Assembly (NCBI RefSeq): GCF_001713355.1 | Contig: NZ_CP016448.1 | Location: 682,001 to 746,000 of the forward strand | Direction of reading: 5' to 3' | Length of the DNA stretch: 64,000 nucleotides | Origin: Methyloversatilis sp. RAC08 | GTDB taxonomy: Bacteria; Pseudomonadota; Gammaproteobacteria; Burkholderiales; Rhodocyclaceae | Made by a program: the position numbers and the translations under genes | Shown here: positions 54,753-63,321 of the stretch, one piece after another | Layout of the letters: each line of letters starts with the position of its first letter | Position numbering within the stretch: the stretch's first letter is position 1 | The notes under the pieces: generated by a model | The model's input: the letters and a program-made list of their open reading frames with translations, nothing else | The model's database searches: none | Told to the model about the DNA's origin: nothing

Positions 54753-55250
54753 ATGAACGCTTTTCGCACCTTCGTCGCCGGCACCAGCCTGATGCTGATC
54801 GCCACCTTCAGCGTCGCCGCCGGCAAGTTGTCGGTGGAACGCGAAGCCACGGTCGATGGTTCGCCCGACACCGTCTGGAAACTGGTCGGCGATTTCAACG
54901 GGCTCGACGTGTGGCACCCGGCGGTGGCGTCCAGCACCATGAAGGGAGCGGGCATCAAGGCCGGTGCAACGCGCACGCTGACACTCGGCAATGGCGCCAA
55001 GATCGAGGAAAAGCTGACCGCCTACAGCGGCGTCAAGCACACCTACACCTACACCATCCTGAGCAGCCCGCTACCGGTGAAGAACTACGTGGCGACGCTG
55101 GCGCTGAGCCCGGCCGGCGAAGGCAAGACGCTGGTGAAGTGGTCATCGACGTTCGACGCCAGCGGCGCCAGTGATGAAGAAGCCAAAAAGGTGATCATCG
55201 GCATCTACGAAGGCGGTCTCGAACGCGCAAGCAGCACGCTGAAGAAGTAA
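54753..55250 (+). CDS. Exported SRPBCC (START-like) protein
   Basis: A 165-residue exported protein with Sec signal peptide (RTFVAGTSLMLIATFSVAAG, cleavage near residue 22). The SRPBCC fold shows as EREATVDGSPDTVWKLVGDFNGLDVWHPAV, a beta-strand-rich middle and C-terminal helix (SDEEAKKVIIGIYEGGLERASSTL). This fold binds hydrophobic ligands such as lipids and polyketides. Function unknown. It is 95 nt after the DAHP synthase gene, same strand, and may be cotranscribed. Confidence 0.85.
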   Translation: MNAFRTFVAGTSLMLIATFSVAAGKLSVEREATVDGSPDTVWKLVGDFNGLDVWHPAVASSTMKGAGIKAGATRTLTLGNGAKIEEKLTAYSGVKHTYTYTILSSPLPVKNYVATLALSPAGEGKTLVKWSSTFDASGASDEEAKKVIIGIYEGGLERASSTLKK

Positions 55251-55290
55251 GTCCTGCGGCACGCGGCGAACCGATGGGCGCGCCGCGTGC

Positions 55291-56778
55291 TCAGGCGGTT
55301 CGCGCCACCGGGTAGGGATACAGCATGTTGAGCGCCGTGCTCTGCCCGTTCGGCTGCACGATGCGCGTGTGCTCGCGACGGAATTCCCGCGCATGGCGCA
55401 GCCCGCACGAGTGGGCAATCATGTCGATTTCCTGATTCATGTTGAGGCAGTAGTTGGCCACCCGGGCCGCCTTGTCCGCGACATCGAGCCCGCGGTGCAG
55501 CTTGGGGTTGTGCGTCGTGATGCCGGTCGGACAGCTGTTCGAATGGCAGCGCAGCGCCTGGATGCAGCCGAGCGAAAACATGAAGCCGCGCGCGGTATTG
55601 ACGAAATCCGCACCGGCCGACAGCGCCCAGGCGGCGCGCGCCGACGTGACCAGCTTGCCGGCGGCGATCACCTTTACCCGTTCGCGCAGCCCCGCTTCGA
55701 TCAGTGAATCGACCGCACGCGGCAAGGCCTCGTCGATCGACAGCGCCACATGATCGGCCAGCGCCTGCGGTGCCGCCCCCGAACCGCCCTCGCCGCCGTC
55801 GATCGCGATGAAATCCGGCGCCGCCGCGATGCCGCGGCGCAGGATGGCCTCGCACAGATCGTTCATGAAATGCCAGCCGCCGAGCGCCGTCTTGATGCCG
55901 ACCGGCTTGCCGGTGACATCGCGGATCAGCGCGATGCGGTCGAGCAGCTGTTCGACGTTCGACACTTCCGGATGACGGTTCGGGCTGATCGAATCAACGC
56001 CCTGCGGAATGCCGCGGATGCGCGCGATCTCCGCGGTCACCTTGGCTGCCGGCAACACGCCGCCCTTGCCCGGTTTCGCGCCCTGCGACAGCTTGATCTC
56101 GAACGCACGCACCGATTCGATCGCCGCCAGCTCGCGCAGCCGCGCCTCCGACAGCAGGCCCTGCGAATCGCGTACGCCGTACTTGGCGGTACCGATCTGC
56201 AGAATGACGTCGCAGTTGCCTTCCAGGTGATACGGCGACAGTCCGCCCTCGCCGGTGCTCATCCAGCAGCCTGCCTGGGCTGCGCCGCGCGACAGCGCCT
56301 GCACGGCTGGTGCCGAAATCGCACCGAAACTCATGCCGCTGACGTTCACGATGGAGCGCGCGGTAAAGGGCTTGTCGCAGAAACCGTTACCCAGAATCAA
56401 CGGCGGCGTGGTTTCCCTGTCCTCGTCGAGCACCGGAAACGGCGCATTGACGAAGATCAGCGCGCCGGGCTCGTGCAGCGAATAGGTCGAGCCGAAGCCG
56501 ATGATGCCGCCCTCGTTCTTCGCCAGCCGGTACACCCAGCCACGGGTGGCGCGATTGAACGGCATTTCTTCCCGGTCGCCGAGAAAGAAGTACTGCCGGA
56601 AGTATTCGCCCAGCTGTTCGAAGAAATAGCGCAGGTGACCGACAACCGGATAGTTGCGCAGGATGGTGTGCTGGGTCTGCGTGCTGTCCTGGATGTAGCG
56701 GTACAGCAGCAGCAGCACCAGCCCGATCACCAGCGCCACGCCCAGGCTGACCTGGAACACCGACATCAAGGTTTCCAT
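55291..56778 (-). CDS. Membrane-anchored GltB-like FMN/Fe-S protein
   Basis: A 495-residue protein of the FMN-binding glutamate synthase family. TM at the N-terminus (VSLGVALVIGLVLLLLYRYI, about 10-29). The catalytic barrel follows with LSQGAKPGKGGVLPAAKVT, SPNRHPEV and AIDGGEGGSGAAP. The Cys cluster CIQALRCHSNSCPTG (three Cys) near the C-terminus is the Fe-S site. The glutaminase domain and small subunit of true glutamate synthase are missing, so it is not a complete GOGAT. Role unknown; a redox or 2-oxoglutarate-related enzyme is inferred. It is divergent/adjacent to the receiver protein below. Confidence 0.88.
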   Translation of the reverse strand: METLMSVFQVSLGVALVIGLVLLLLYRYIQDSTQTQHTILRNYPVVGHLRYFFEQLGEYFRQYFFLGDREEMPFNRATRGWVYRLAKNEGGIIGFGSTYSLHEPGALIFVNAPFPVLDEDRETTPPLILGNGFCDKPFTARSIVNVSGMSFGAISAPAVQALSRGAAQAGCWMSTGEGGLSPYHLEGNCDVILQIGTAKYGVRDSQGLLSEARLRELAAIESVRAFEIKLSQGAKPGKGGVLPAAKVTAEIARIRGIPQGVDSISPNRHPEVSNVEQLLDRIALIRDVTGKPVGIKTALGGWHFMNDLCEAILRRGIAAAPDFIAIDGGEGGSGAAPQALADHVALSIDEALPRAVDSLIEAGLRERVKVIAAGKLVTSARAAWALSAGADFVNTARGFMFSLGCIQALRCHSNSCPTGITTHNPKLHRGLDVADKAARVANYCLNMNQEIDMIAHSCGLRHAREFRREHTRIVQPNGQSTALNMLYPYPVARTA

Positions 56779-56803
56779 TGCACTCTCCGGTAAGACGATG
56801 CCA

Positions 56804-57604
56804 TCAACCCGGCTGCAACAGCGCGCGCCGCAGCAGCGAACGAATCGACGTCGCTTCGAAAGGCTTGTCGCAGATGCCGGACACGCCCGCCTGTTCGACG
56901 GCCGCCAGCCGGCTCATGTCCGATTCGCTGGTGACCATCAGGATGGGTACGGACGCCTGCCAGCTCTGCTGGCGCACGTACTCGACCAGCGCGCGGCCGT
57001 CCATTTCCGGCATGTTGTAGTCGGTGACGATCAGGTCGAACATCGTCTGTTCGAGGTGGGCGACTGCTTCGAGGCCGTTCTCCGCCTCGACGAAGTCGCG
57101 CAGGCCGATGTTCTCGAGCACCCGGCGCATGTAGCGGCGTGCGTTCCCGCTGTCGTCGACCAGCAGTACGCGCAGCGACTCGAAATCGATGTCGGCGTCG
57201 TCCGTTCCGCCCTCGGCCAGGAAATCAGCCGTGGCCTCGAGCACGCGCCGCAACTGGGCGTCCGAGAAAGGCTTGGGCAGGATGCCGCAGACGCCGGACT
57301 GGCGGACCGGATCGAGCGCCTGCGGCCGCGTTTCGCTCGATACCAGAACGAATGCGACATGCTGCAGCGCTTCGGTCGAGCGCATTGTCTGCACCAGATC
57401 GGTACCGTCACCATCGGGCAGGTAGAGTGCGCTGATCACCACGTCGGGCAGTTTCTGCTGCATGGCGGCGAGCGCCGACTGCAGCCCGTCGGCTTCGCGT
57501 ATCTGCGCGATGCCCAGGCCGCTGGCACGTTCACGGATGATTTTCATCTGCGTGGGAGAAGGTTCCACCAGCAGTACATCAAGGTGCAGGATATCCGGAG
57601 ACAT
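56804..57604 (-). CDS. Tandem-receiver response regulator with degenerate first domain
   Basis: About 266 residues, two receiver domains and no output domain. Receiver 1 lacks the phosphorylation site: the motif DVVISALYLPDGDG has Ala in place of Asp, and the first acidic patch is VEPS in place of DD. Receiver 2 is canonical (LLVDDSGNARR, TDYNMPEMDG with Asp, MVTSES, CDKPFE). ATG 57604 is chosen because it begins at the first domain; the upstream in-frame extension adds 12 residues. Receiver 2 would be phosphorylated, and receiver 1 may only bind a partner. Adjacent to the GltB-like gene (same strand). Confidence 0.88.
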   Translation of the reverse strand: MSPDILHLDVLLVEPSPTQMKIIRERASGLGIAQIREADGLQSALAAMQQKLPDVVISALYLPDGDGTDLVQTMRSTEALQHVAFVLVSSETRPQALDPVRQSGVCGILPKPFSDAQLRRVLEATADFLAEGGTDDADIDFESLRVLLVDDSGNARRYMRRVLENIGLRDFVEAENGLEAVAHLEQTMFDLIVTDYNMPEMDGRALVEYVRQQSWQASVPILMVTSESDMSRLAAVEQAGVSGICDKPFEATSIRSLLRRALLQPG

Positions 57605-57729
57605 GGTGAGCCCGGCCGCGGCCGTAACGAATGCGATCACCTGTTAGCGGCTCCGTCGCAGCGCAACATGAGGACGCCCCGCCCATGCGTGCGCCGCGCC
57701 TTGTCTGCACGCACGCATGCGGCATGAAA

Positions 57730-57757
57730 AAGGCCCGCCGGATGTCCGGCGGGCCTT
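57730..57757 (-). terminator. Rho-independent terminator of acnB
   Basis: A perfect 12-bp stem AAGGCCCGCCGG/CCGGCGGGCCTT with ATGT loop. Read leftward it ends in CCTTTTTCATG. It is 28 nt after the acnB stop codon. Confidence 0.92.
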
Positions 57758-57784
57758 CGGTCAGTCACAGCGCCAGGCGCAGGA

Positions 57785-60370
57785 TCAGGCCGTGACTTCC
57801 TTTGCCGTTTCCGCGTATTCCTCGATCTGGTCGAAGTTCATGTAGCGGTATACCTTGTCGCCGTCCTTGTTGATGGCGCCCATGTCGGCGTGGTACTCGG
57901 CGACGGTCGGGATGCGCCCCAGCTTGGAGCAGATCGCGGCCAGTTCGGCGGAACCCAGATACACATTGGTGTTCTTGCCGAGACGGTTCGGGAAGTTGCG
58001 GGTCGAGGTCGACATGACGGTCGCACCTTCGCGCACCTGCGCCTGATTGCCCATGCACAGCGAGCAGCCCGGCATTTCGGTGCGTGCACCGGCGGCGCCG
58101 AACACGCCGTAATGACCTTCCTTGGTCAGTTCGGCCGCGTCCATCTTGGTCGGCGGGGCGATCCACAGCTTGACCGGGATGTCGCGCTTGCCTTCGAGCA
58201 GCTTGGACGCCGCGCGGAAGTGGCCGATATTGGTCATGCACGAACCGATGAACACTTCGTCGATGACCTGACCCTGCACTTCGGACAGGAATTTCGCGTC
58301 GTCCGGGTCGTTCGGGCAGCACACGATGGGTTCCTTGATGTCGGCCAGATCGATCTCGATCACCGCGGCGTACTCGGCATCGGCGTCGCTTTCCAGCAGC
58401 TTCGGATCGGCCAGCCAGGCCTCCATCGCCTTGATGCGGCGGGCCAGCGTGCGCGCGTCCTGGTAGCCGTTGGCGATCATGTTCTTCATCAGCACGATGT
58501 TCGAATTCATGTACTCGATCATCGGCTCCTTGTTCAGCTTGACCGCGCAGCCGGCGGCGGAACGTTCGGCGGACGCGTCCGACAGCTCGAATGCCTGTTC
58601 CACCTTCAGGTCGGGCAGGCCTTCGATTTCCAGGATGCGGCCGGAGAAGATGTTCTTCTTGCCCTTTTTCTCGACCGTCAGCAGGCCGGCCTTGATCGCG
58701 TACAGCGGAATGGCATGCACCAGGTCGCGCAGCGTGATGCCGGGCTGCATCGTGCCCTTGAAGCGCACCAGTACCGATTCCGGCATGTCCAGCGGCATCA
58801 CGCCGGTGGCGGCGGCGAAGGCGACCAGACCGGAACCGGCCGGGAAGCTGATGCCGATCGGGAAGCGGGTGTGCGAATCGCCGCCGGTGCCGACCGTGTC
58901 CGGCAGCAGCAGGCGGTTCAGCCACGAGTGGATGACGCCGTCGCCCGGGCGCAGTGCCACGCCGCCGCGCGTGCTGATGAAGGCCGGCAGTTCGCGGTGC
59001 ATCTTCACGTCGACCGGCTTCGGATAGGCGGCGGTGTGGCAGAAGGACTGCATCACCAGGTCGGCCGAGAAGCCGAGGCAGGCCAGATCCTTCAGTTCGT
59101 CACGCGTCATCGGGCCGGTGGTGTCCTGGCTGCCGACCGTGGTCATCTTCGGTTCGCAGTAGGTGCCCGGGCGCATGCCCTTGCCTTCAGGCAGGCCACA
59201 GGCGCGACCGACCATCTTCTGCGCCAGCGAGTAGCCCTTGCCGGTATCGGCCGGCACCTGCGGCAGGCGGAACAGCGTCGACGGCGGCAGGCCCAGCGCC
59301 TCGCGCGCCTTGGCCGTCAGGCCGCGCCCGATGATCAGCGGAATGCGGCCACCGGCACGCACTTCGTCGAACAGCACGTCGGACTTGACGGTGAATTCAG
59401 CGATCACCTTGCCGTCCTTCAGCGCCTTGCCTTCGTACGGGCGCAGTTCGATCACGTCGCCCATGTCCATCTGGCTCACATCCAGCTCGATCGGCAGCGC
59501 GCCGGCATCTTCCATCGTGTTGTAGAAGATCGGGGCGATCTTGCTGCCCAGGCACACACCGCCGAAACGCTTGTTCGGCACGAAGGGGATGTCTTCGCCG
59601 GTGAACCACAGCACGGAATTGGTGGCCGACTTGCGGCTCGATCCGGTACCGACCACGTCGCCCACGTAGGCGACCAGATTGCCCTTGGCGCGCAGCGATT
59701 CGATGAACTTGACCGGGCCGCGCTTGCCGTCCTCTTCGGGCGTGATGCCCGGGCGGGTGTTCTTCAGCATGGCCAGCGCGTGCAGCGGAATGTCCGGGCG
59801 GCTCCAGGCGTCCGGTGCCGGCGACAGGTCGTCGGTATTGGTTTCGCCGGTCACCTTCAGGATGGTCAGCGTGATCGACTTCGGCACTTCCGGGCGGCCG
59901 GTGAACCACTCGGCGTCGGCCCAGCTCTTCATCACGGCGATCGCATTGGCGTTGCCGGCGTCGGCCTTGTCCTTCACGTCGTGGAACTGGTCGAACATCA
60001 GCAGCGTCTTCTTCAGGCCTTCGGCGGCCACGGCGCCCACTTCGGCGTCGTCCAGCAATTCGATCATCGGGCTGATGTTGTAGCCGCCGAGCATCGTACC
60101 CAGCAGTTCGGTCGCCTTGGCGCGCGAAATGAGCGCGCACTTTTCGGTGCCGTGCGCCACGGCGGCCAGATAGCTCGCCTTCACCTTGGCGGCGTCGTCG
60201 ACGCCGGCCGGCACGCGGTGGGTGATCAGTTCGACCAGCGTGGCTTCCTCGCCTGCGGGCGGCGCCTTCAGCAGTTCGATCAGTTCGGCAGTCTGCTTCG
60301 CAGTCAGCGGCAGCGGCGGGATGCCGAGCGCGGCGCGTTCAGCAACATGGGCACGATAAGCTTCAAGCAC
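57785..60370 (-). CDS. acnB: Aconitate hydratase B
   Basis: An 861-residue AcnB, isomerising citrate and isocitrate in the TCA cycle. The GTG start at 60370 gives [22 protein letters not shown], the same beginning as E. coli AcnB, with GGAGGAA upstream. Order of domains matches: HEAT-like N-terminal helices, then the swivel domain, then the three-domain [4Fe-4S] core with the Cys ligands in the C-terminal half ([13 protein letters not shown] and CMTNIGHFR) and the core [11 protein letters not shown]. Length matches the family. Terminator follows. It is divergent from murB. Confidence 0.97.
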   Translation of the reverse strand: MLEAYRAHVAERAALGIPPLPLTAKQTAELIELLKAPPAGEEATLVELITHRVPAGVDDAAKVKASYLAAVAHGTEKCALISRAKATELLGTMLGGYNISPMIELLDDAEVGAVAAEGLKKTLLMFDQFHDVKDKADAGNANAIAVMKSWADAEWFTGRPEVPKSITLTILKVTGETNTDDLSPAPDAWSRPDIPLHALAMLKNTRPGITPEEDGKRGPVKFIESLRAKGNLVAYVGDVVGTGSSRKSATNSVLWFTGEDIPFVPNKRFGGVCLGSKIAPIFYNTMEDAGALPIELDVSQMDMGDVIELRPYEGKALKDGKVIAEFTVKSDVLFDEVRAGGRIPLIIGRGLTAKAREALGLPPSTLFRLPQVPADTGKGYSLAQKMVGRACGLPEGKGMRPGTYCEPKMTTVGSQDTTGPMTRDELKDLACLGFSADLVMQSFCHTAAYPKPVDVKMHRELPAFISTRGGVALRPGDGVIHSWLNRLLLPDTVGTGGDSHTRFPIGISFPAGSGLVAFAAATGVMPLDMPESVLVRFKGTMQPGITLRDLVHAIPLYAIKAGLLTVEKKGKKNIFSGRILEIEGLPDLKVEQAFELSDASAERSAAGCAVKLNKEPMIEYMNSNIVLMKNMIANGYQDARTLARRIKAMEAWLADPKLLESDADAEYAAVIEIDLADIKEPIVCCPNDPDDAKFLSEVQGQVIDEVFIGSCMTNIGHFRAASKLLEGKRDIPVKLWIAPPTKMDAAELTKEGHYGVFGAAGARTEMPGCSLCMGNQAQVREGATVMSTSTRNFPNRLGKNTNVYLGSAELAAICSKLGRIPTVAEYHADMGAINKDGDKVYRYMNFDQIEEYAETAKEVTA

Positions 60371-60569
60371 GGTGGTTCCTCCGGTGGACGGGTATTTCGC
60401 ATCATAGAACGACACACCGGCTCGATGGTGCGTCGCACGAAGACACGGACAGAAAATCCGCGGCCTGTACCGATGCGAACCGGCCGCCACAGAGCGATAC
60501 CGTGCGCTGCCGTCATTCGCAAACCCGCATGGCGCACTGCAATAGCGGCGCACGACCGGGTGGTTCAAG

Positions 60570-60600
60570 TCTTATATATGATATCTTTTATTCGATTGAC
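60570..60600. promoter_or_regulatory. AT-rich promoter-like patch between acnB and murB
   Basis: CTTATATATGATATCTTTTATTCG is strikingly AT-rich for this genome and has partly dyad TATATATGATAT. It lies 200 nt upstream of acnB and 73-100 nt upstream of murB, in the divergent promoter region. A -10-like TATACT (60640-60645) serves murB. Confidence 0.4.
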
Positions 60601-60672
60601 CGCCAAGGACGTCCATCGAGTCTAGGTGACAGGCTTGGCTATACTCGCGCTGCCTTTTCCGCCCGGCGCACC

Positions 60673-61698
60673 ATGATTCAACCTGTCCAGACCGACGCCG
60701 ACCTGCGTCACCTCAATACCCTGCACTTGCCGGCACACGCCGCACGGCTGCAGCCGGTCGACGACGCGTCCGACCTGCCGACGCTGACGCAAGCCGCCCG
60801 CGACGCCGGCGGCCCGGTGCTGGTGCTCGGCGGCGGCAGCAATATCGTGTTCGGCCGGAATGTCGACGGCACGGTGCTGCACATGCGCACGCTCGGCATC
60901 GACCTGCTGGCGCAGTCCGGCAACGACGTGCTCGTATCGGTCGCGGCGGGCGAAAACTGGCACGACTGGGTCGCGCGCGCGCTGGCGCACGGCTGGCACG
61001 GACTGGAAAATCTCGCACTGATACCGGGCACCGTCGGTGCCGCACCCGTCCAGAACATCGGCGCCTACGGTGTCGAACTGATCGATCGCCTCGACCACGT
61101 AGACGCCTGGGACATGACCGACCGCCGCTGGCTTCGCCTGAGTGCCGACGAGTGCCGCGCCGGTTATCGCGACAGCGTGTTCAAGCACGAACTGGCGCAG
61201 CGCGCCATCATCACCCGCGTGGCCTTTCGCCTGACGACCGAAGCGCGTGTGCGCTGCGACTACGCCGACCTGCAACGCGAACTTTCCTCGCGCGGCGTCA
61301 CGCAGGTGACGCCGCAGCACGTGTTCGACGCGGTGTGCGCAGTGCGCCGCGCCAAGCTGCCCGACCCTGCGGTGCTCGGCAACGCCGGGAGCTTCTTCCG
61401 CAACCCGGTGCTGCCTGCCGCCGATGCGGCCCGCCTGCTCGCCGCCCACCCGGATGCAGCGCACTACCCGGCAGCGCACGGCGCCGTGAAAGTCGCCGCG
61501 GCCTGGCTGATCGACCAGTGCGGCTGGAAGGGCGCGCGGCGCGGCGACGCCGGCGTGCATGACAGGCAGGCACTGGTGCTGGTCAACCATGGCGAGGCCT
61601 CCGCCGCCGACCTGCTCGGCCTTGCCGCCGACATCCAGGCCAGTGTGCAGGCGCGCTTCGGCGTGACGCTAGAACCCGAGCCACTGATCCTGCGCTGA
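60673..61698 (+). CDS. murB: UDP-N-acetylenolpyruvoylglucosamine reductase
   Basis: A 341-residue MurB for peptidoglycan synthesis: reduces the enolpyruvyl group using NADPH and FAD. The FAD domain has LGGGSNIVF (about 55-63), GLENLALIPGTVGAAPVQNIGAYG and catalytic Ser in NAGSFFRNP. C-terminal Glu in GEASAADLL-like segment and ending LEPEPLIL are as in E. coli-type MurB. ATG 60673 begins MIQPVQTDADL, close to the family's start. Confidence 0.95.
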   Translation: MIQPVQTDADLRHLNTLHLPAHAARLQPVDDASDLPTLTQAARDAGGPVLVLGGGSNIVFGRNVDGTVLHMRTLGIDLLAQSGNDVLVSVAAGENWHDWVARALAHGWHGLENLALIPGTVGAAPVQNIGAYGVELIDRLDHVDAWDMTDRRWLRLSADECRAGYRDSVFKHELAQRAIITRVAFRLTTEARVRCDYADLQRELSSRGVTQVTPQHVFDAVCAVRRAKLPDPAVLGNAGSFFRNPVLPAADAARLLAAHPDAAHYPAAHGAVKVAAAWLIDQCGWKGARRGDAGVHDRQALVLVNHGEASAADLLGLAADIQASVQARFGVTLEPEPLILR

Positions 61699-61734
61699 GC
61701 GGGCGGTCCGGAGGGTCGCTCGGCCGCGGTTGCA

Positions 61735-61909
61735 TGTTGGGCATCGCTGCGCTCACCCCAACCTACGGGTCGCCCGGTTTTTGGGGTAGGCAGGGGGAGC
61801 GCAGCGATGCCCGATCTACCCCACAACCGCCACACCACGCCCCGCCACCACCGCACCCCATGTCGCTCGCCCGACCCGTAGGTTGGGGTGAGCGCAGCGA
61901 TGCCCAACA
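61735..61909. repeat. 38-bp inverted repeat of an interspersed element
   Basis: TGTTGGGCATCGCTGCGCTC... (61735-61772) and its exact reverse complement (61872-61909) are 38 bp each. Between them, GGGGTAGG...GCAGCGATGCCCGATCTACCCC (about 61784-61822) is a third, partial copy. The motif GCATCGCTGCGCTCACCCCAA is a common short interspersed sequence in proteobacteria, often folding as REP-like hairpins. It fills the gap after murB. Confidence 0.85.
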
Positions 61910-61973
61910 GTTCATCGTCGCGACATGGTGGCCTGGGCGATCGGTCCGCCTGCATTACACGCCAGCGGCCCGC

Positions 61974-62657
61974 TCACGAAGCGGCGCCCGCATTCAGCAC
62001 GCAGCGGTACAGCGCATGTCCGCTCGCCAGGTATTTGCGCTCGAACGGCGTCATCGGCGCATCGGTCGTGAAGGGCTCGACCCCCGCTTCGAGGCCTGCG
62101 ATCAGCCGTGCGGCCAGTGCGAACTCTTCGACATAGATGCGCCAGTTGCTGCGGCACTCGATGACGCCGCCCAACTCCAGCACGACCGGAAACACCGGAT
62201 GCGCCGGCCAGCGTCGCGCCAGCTGCCCGATCTTCGGCCACGGGTTCGGATAGAGCATGTACTGGCGCGCCGGGCGGCAGGCGTGGCGCTGCAGCAGCAG
62301 CCAGATGTCGGTCATGTCGGCACGCAGAAGCAGCGCATTGCCGGGCAGCGCGGGGGCGCGCGACAAACGGTCGGCAGACTGGTCAATGCCGAGCACGAAG
62401 TGGTCTGCAAAACGCTCCGCCAGGTGCCGCGTGCTTTCGCCGACCCCGCAGCCACTGTCGACGATCAGCGCACGCGCCGGATCGCAGGTGCGCGTAAAAC
62501 CTGCGAACGCCGCAGCACTGTAGGCCGCGACCGGCTTGCGGAATTCGCCGCGCGCGCGGCGCGCGATCAGCGCTGCAAGATGATCGTGCGGGCCGGTCTG
62601 GACACTGTCGGGAAGGCGCGACCTGCCGATGCAAGGCGCCGTGTGGGAACCGTCCAC
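61974..62657 (-). CDS. TrmB-like SAM-dependent methyltransferase
   Basis: A 227-residue Rossmann-fold methyltransferase. DSGCGVGESTRHLA (SAM-binding), LGIDQSADRL and the motif YPNPWPK (canonical TrmB has FPDPWPK, so Asp is Asn here). Downstream, SNWRIYVEEF replaces the TDW..Y motif. It therefore belongs near tRNA (guanine-N7) methyltransferases but differs at two signature spots; a paralogue with changed target is possible. Start is GTG at 62657 by position. It is the first of three leftward genes with close spacing. Confidence 0.78.
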   Translation of the reverse strand: MDGSHTAPCIGRSRLPDSVQTGPHDHLAALIARRARGEFRKPVAAYSAAAFAGFTRTCDPARALIVDSGCGVGESTRHLAERFADHFVLGIDQSADRLSRAPALPGNALLLRADMTDIWLLLQRHACRPARQYMLYPNPWPKIGQLARRWPAHPVFPVVLELGGVIECRSNWRIYVEEFALAARLIAGLEAGVEPFTTDAPMTPFERKYLASGHALYRCVLNAGAAS

Positions 62658-62670
62658 TCCGCGGCCTCGA

Positions 62671-63321
62671 CTACGACAGGTAGCGCCGCTCGAACTGGCT
62701 GATCCAGACCGACCAGCCGAGGATCATCGGATGGATCATTTCCATGCCTTCCTCGAATGCCGCCGCGTACAGCTTCACCATGGGGCCGAGCTCGACGCCG
62801 TAATCGACCGACAGCGTCGCCGGCAGACGGTCGAGCACCTTGCCGGCGACGACCAGCAGGGTCCCGGCCAGCAGCCATGCGCCCGAGCGGGAGCGCCAGC
62901 CGCCACGCAGGAGCAGGAAGCGGCCGATGATGAACCCCGCATAGAGCACCAGTCCGATCAGCACGAGCGCGATGGCGCCGCAGATAAGCTTTTCCTCTAT
63001 CGGTCGCGCGGCATCGCGGTAAAAACTGTTCTTCAGGAAGCTTTCGCCGGTGAAGGCCTTGTGCCAGTCGGCCTCGCGCGCGGCGAACGCGAGGCACAGC
63101 AGCGCGAAGGCCCAGGCACGCGGACCGAGCGGGCGGATGCGCACGATCACGATCAGCGCGGTGACGATCCACGCGGGTTCGGACAGCCGCTCGAAAGGTC
63201 CTGCCTCCGAAAACACCCAGACAAAGGATTCTTCGCTCAACAACAGCGGGAACAGCGCCAGCAGCGCGGTGAACAACGCAATGGCGACAACGATGCGACG
63301 ATCAGCGGGAACCATGTTCAT
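62671..63321 (-). CDS. Membrane protein of unknown family
   Basis: A 216-residue protein with about six hydrophobic segments (for example RIVVAIALFTALLALFPLLL, WIVTALIVIVRI, ICGAIALVLIGLVLYAGFII, GAWLLAGTLLVVAGKVL). I do not recognise a family. Its ATG overlaps the end of the glycosyltransferase gene (ATGA), suggesting coupled translation; the methyltransferase follows after 13 nt. Confidence 0.75.
   Translation of the reverse strand: MNMVPADRRIVVAIALFTALLALFPLLLSEESFVWVFSEAGPFERLSEPAWIVTALIVIVRIRPLGPRAWAFALLCLAFAAREADWHKAFTGESFLKNSFYRDAARPIEEKLICGAIALVLIGLVLYAGFIIGRFLLLRGGWRSRSGAWLLAGTLLVVAGKVLDRLPATLSVDYGVELGPMVKLYAAAFEEGMEMIHPMILGWSVWISQFERRYLS

Noticed and set aside
57890-60625. A 911-codon open frame antisense to acnB
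   Set aside because: It mirrors the long acnB gene in a GC-rich genome, encodes low-complexity His/Arg/Asp-rich protein and has no recognisable domain.
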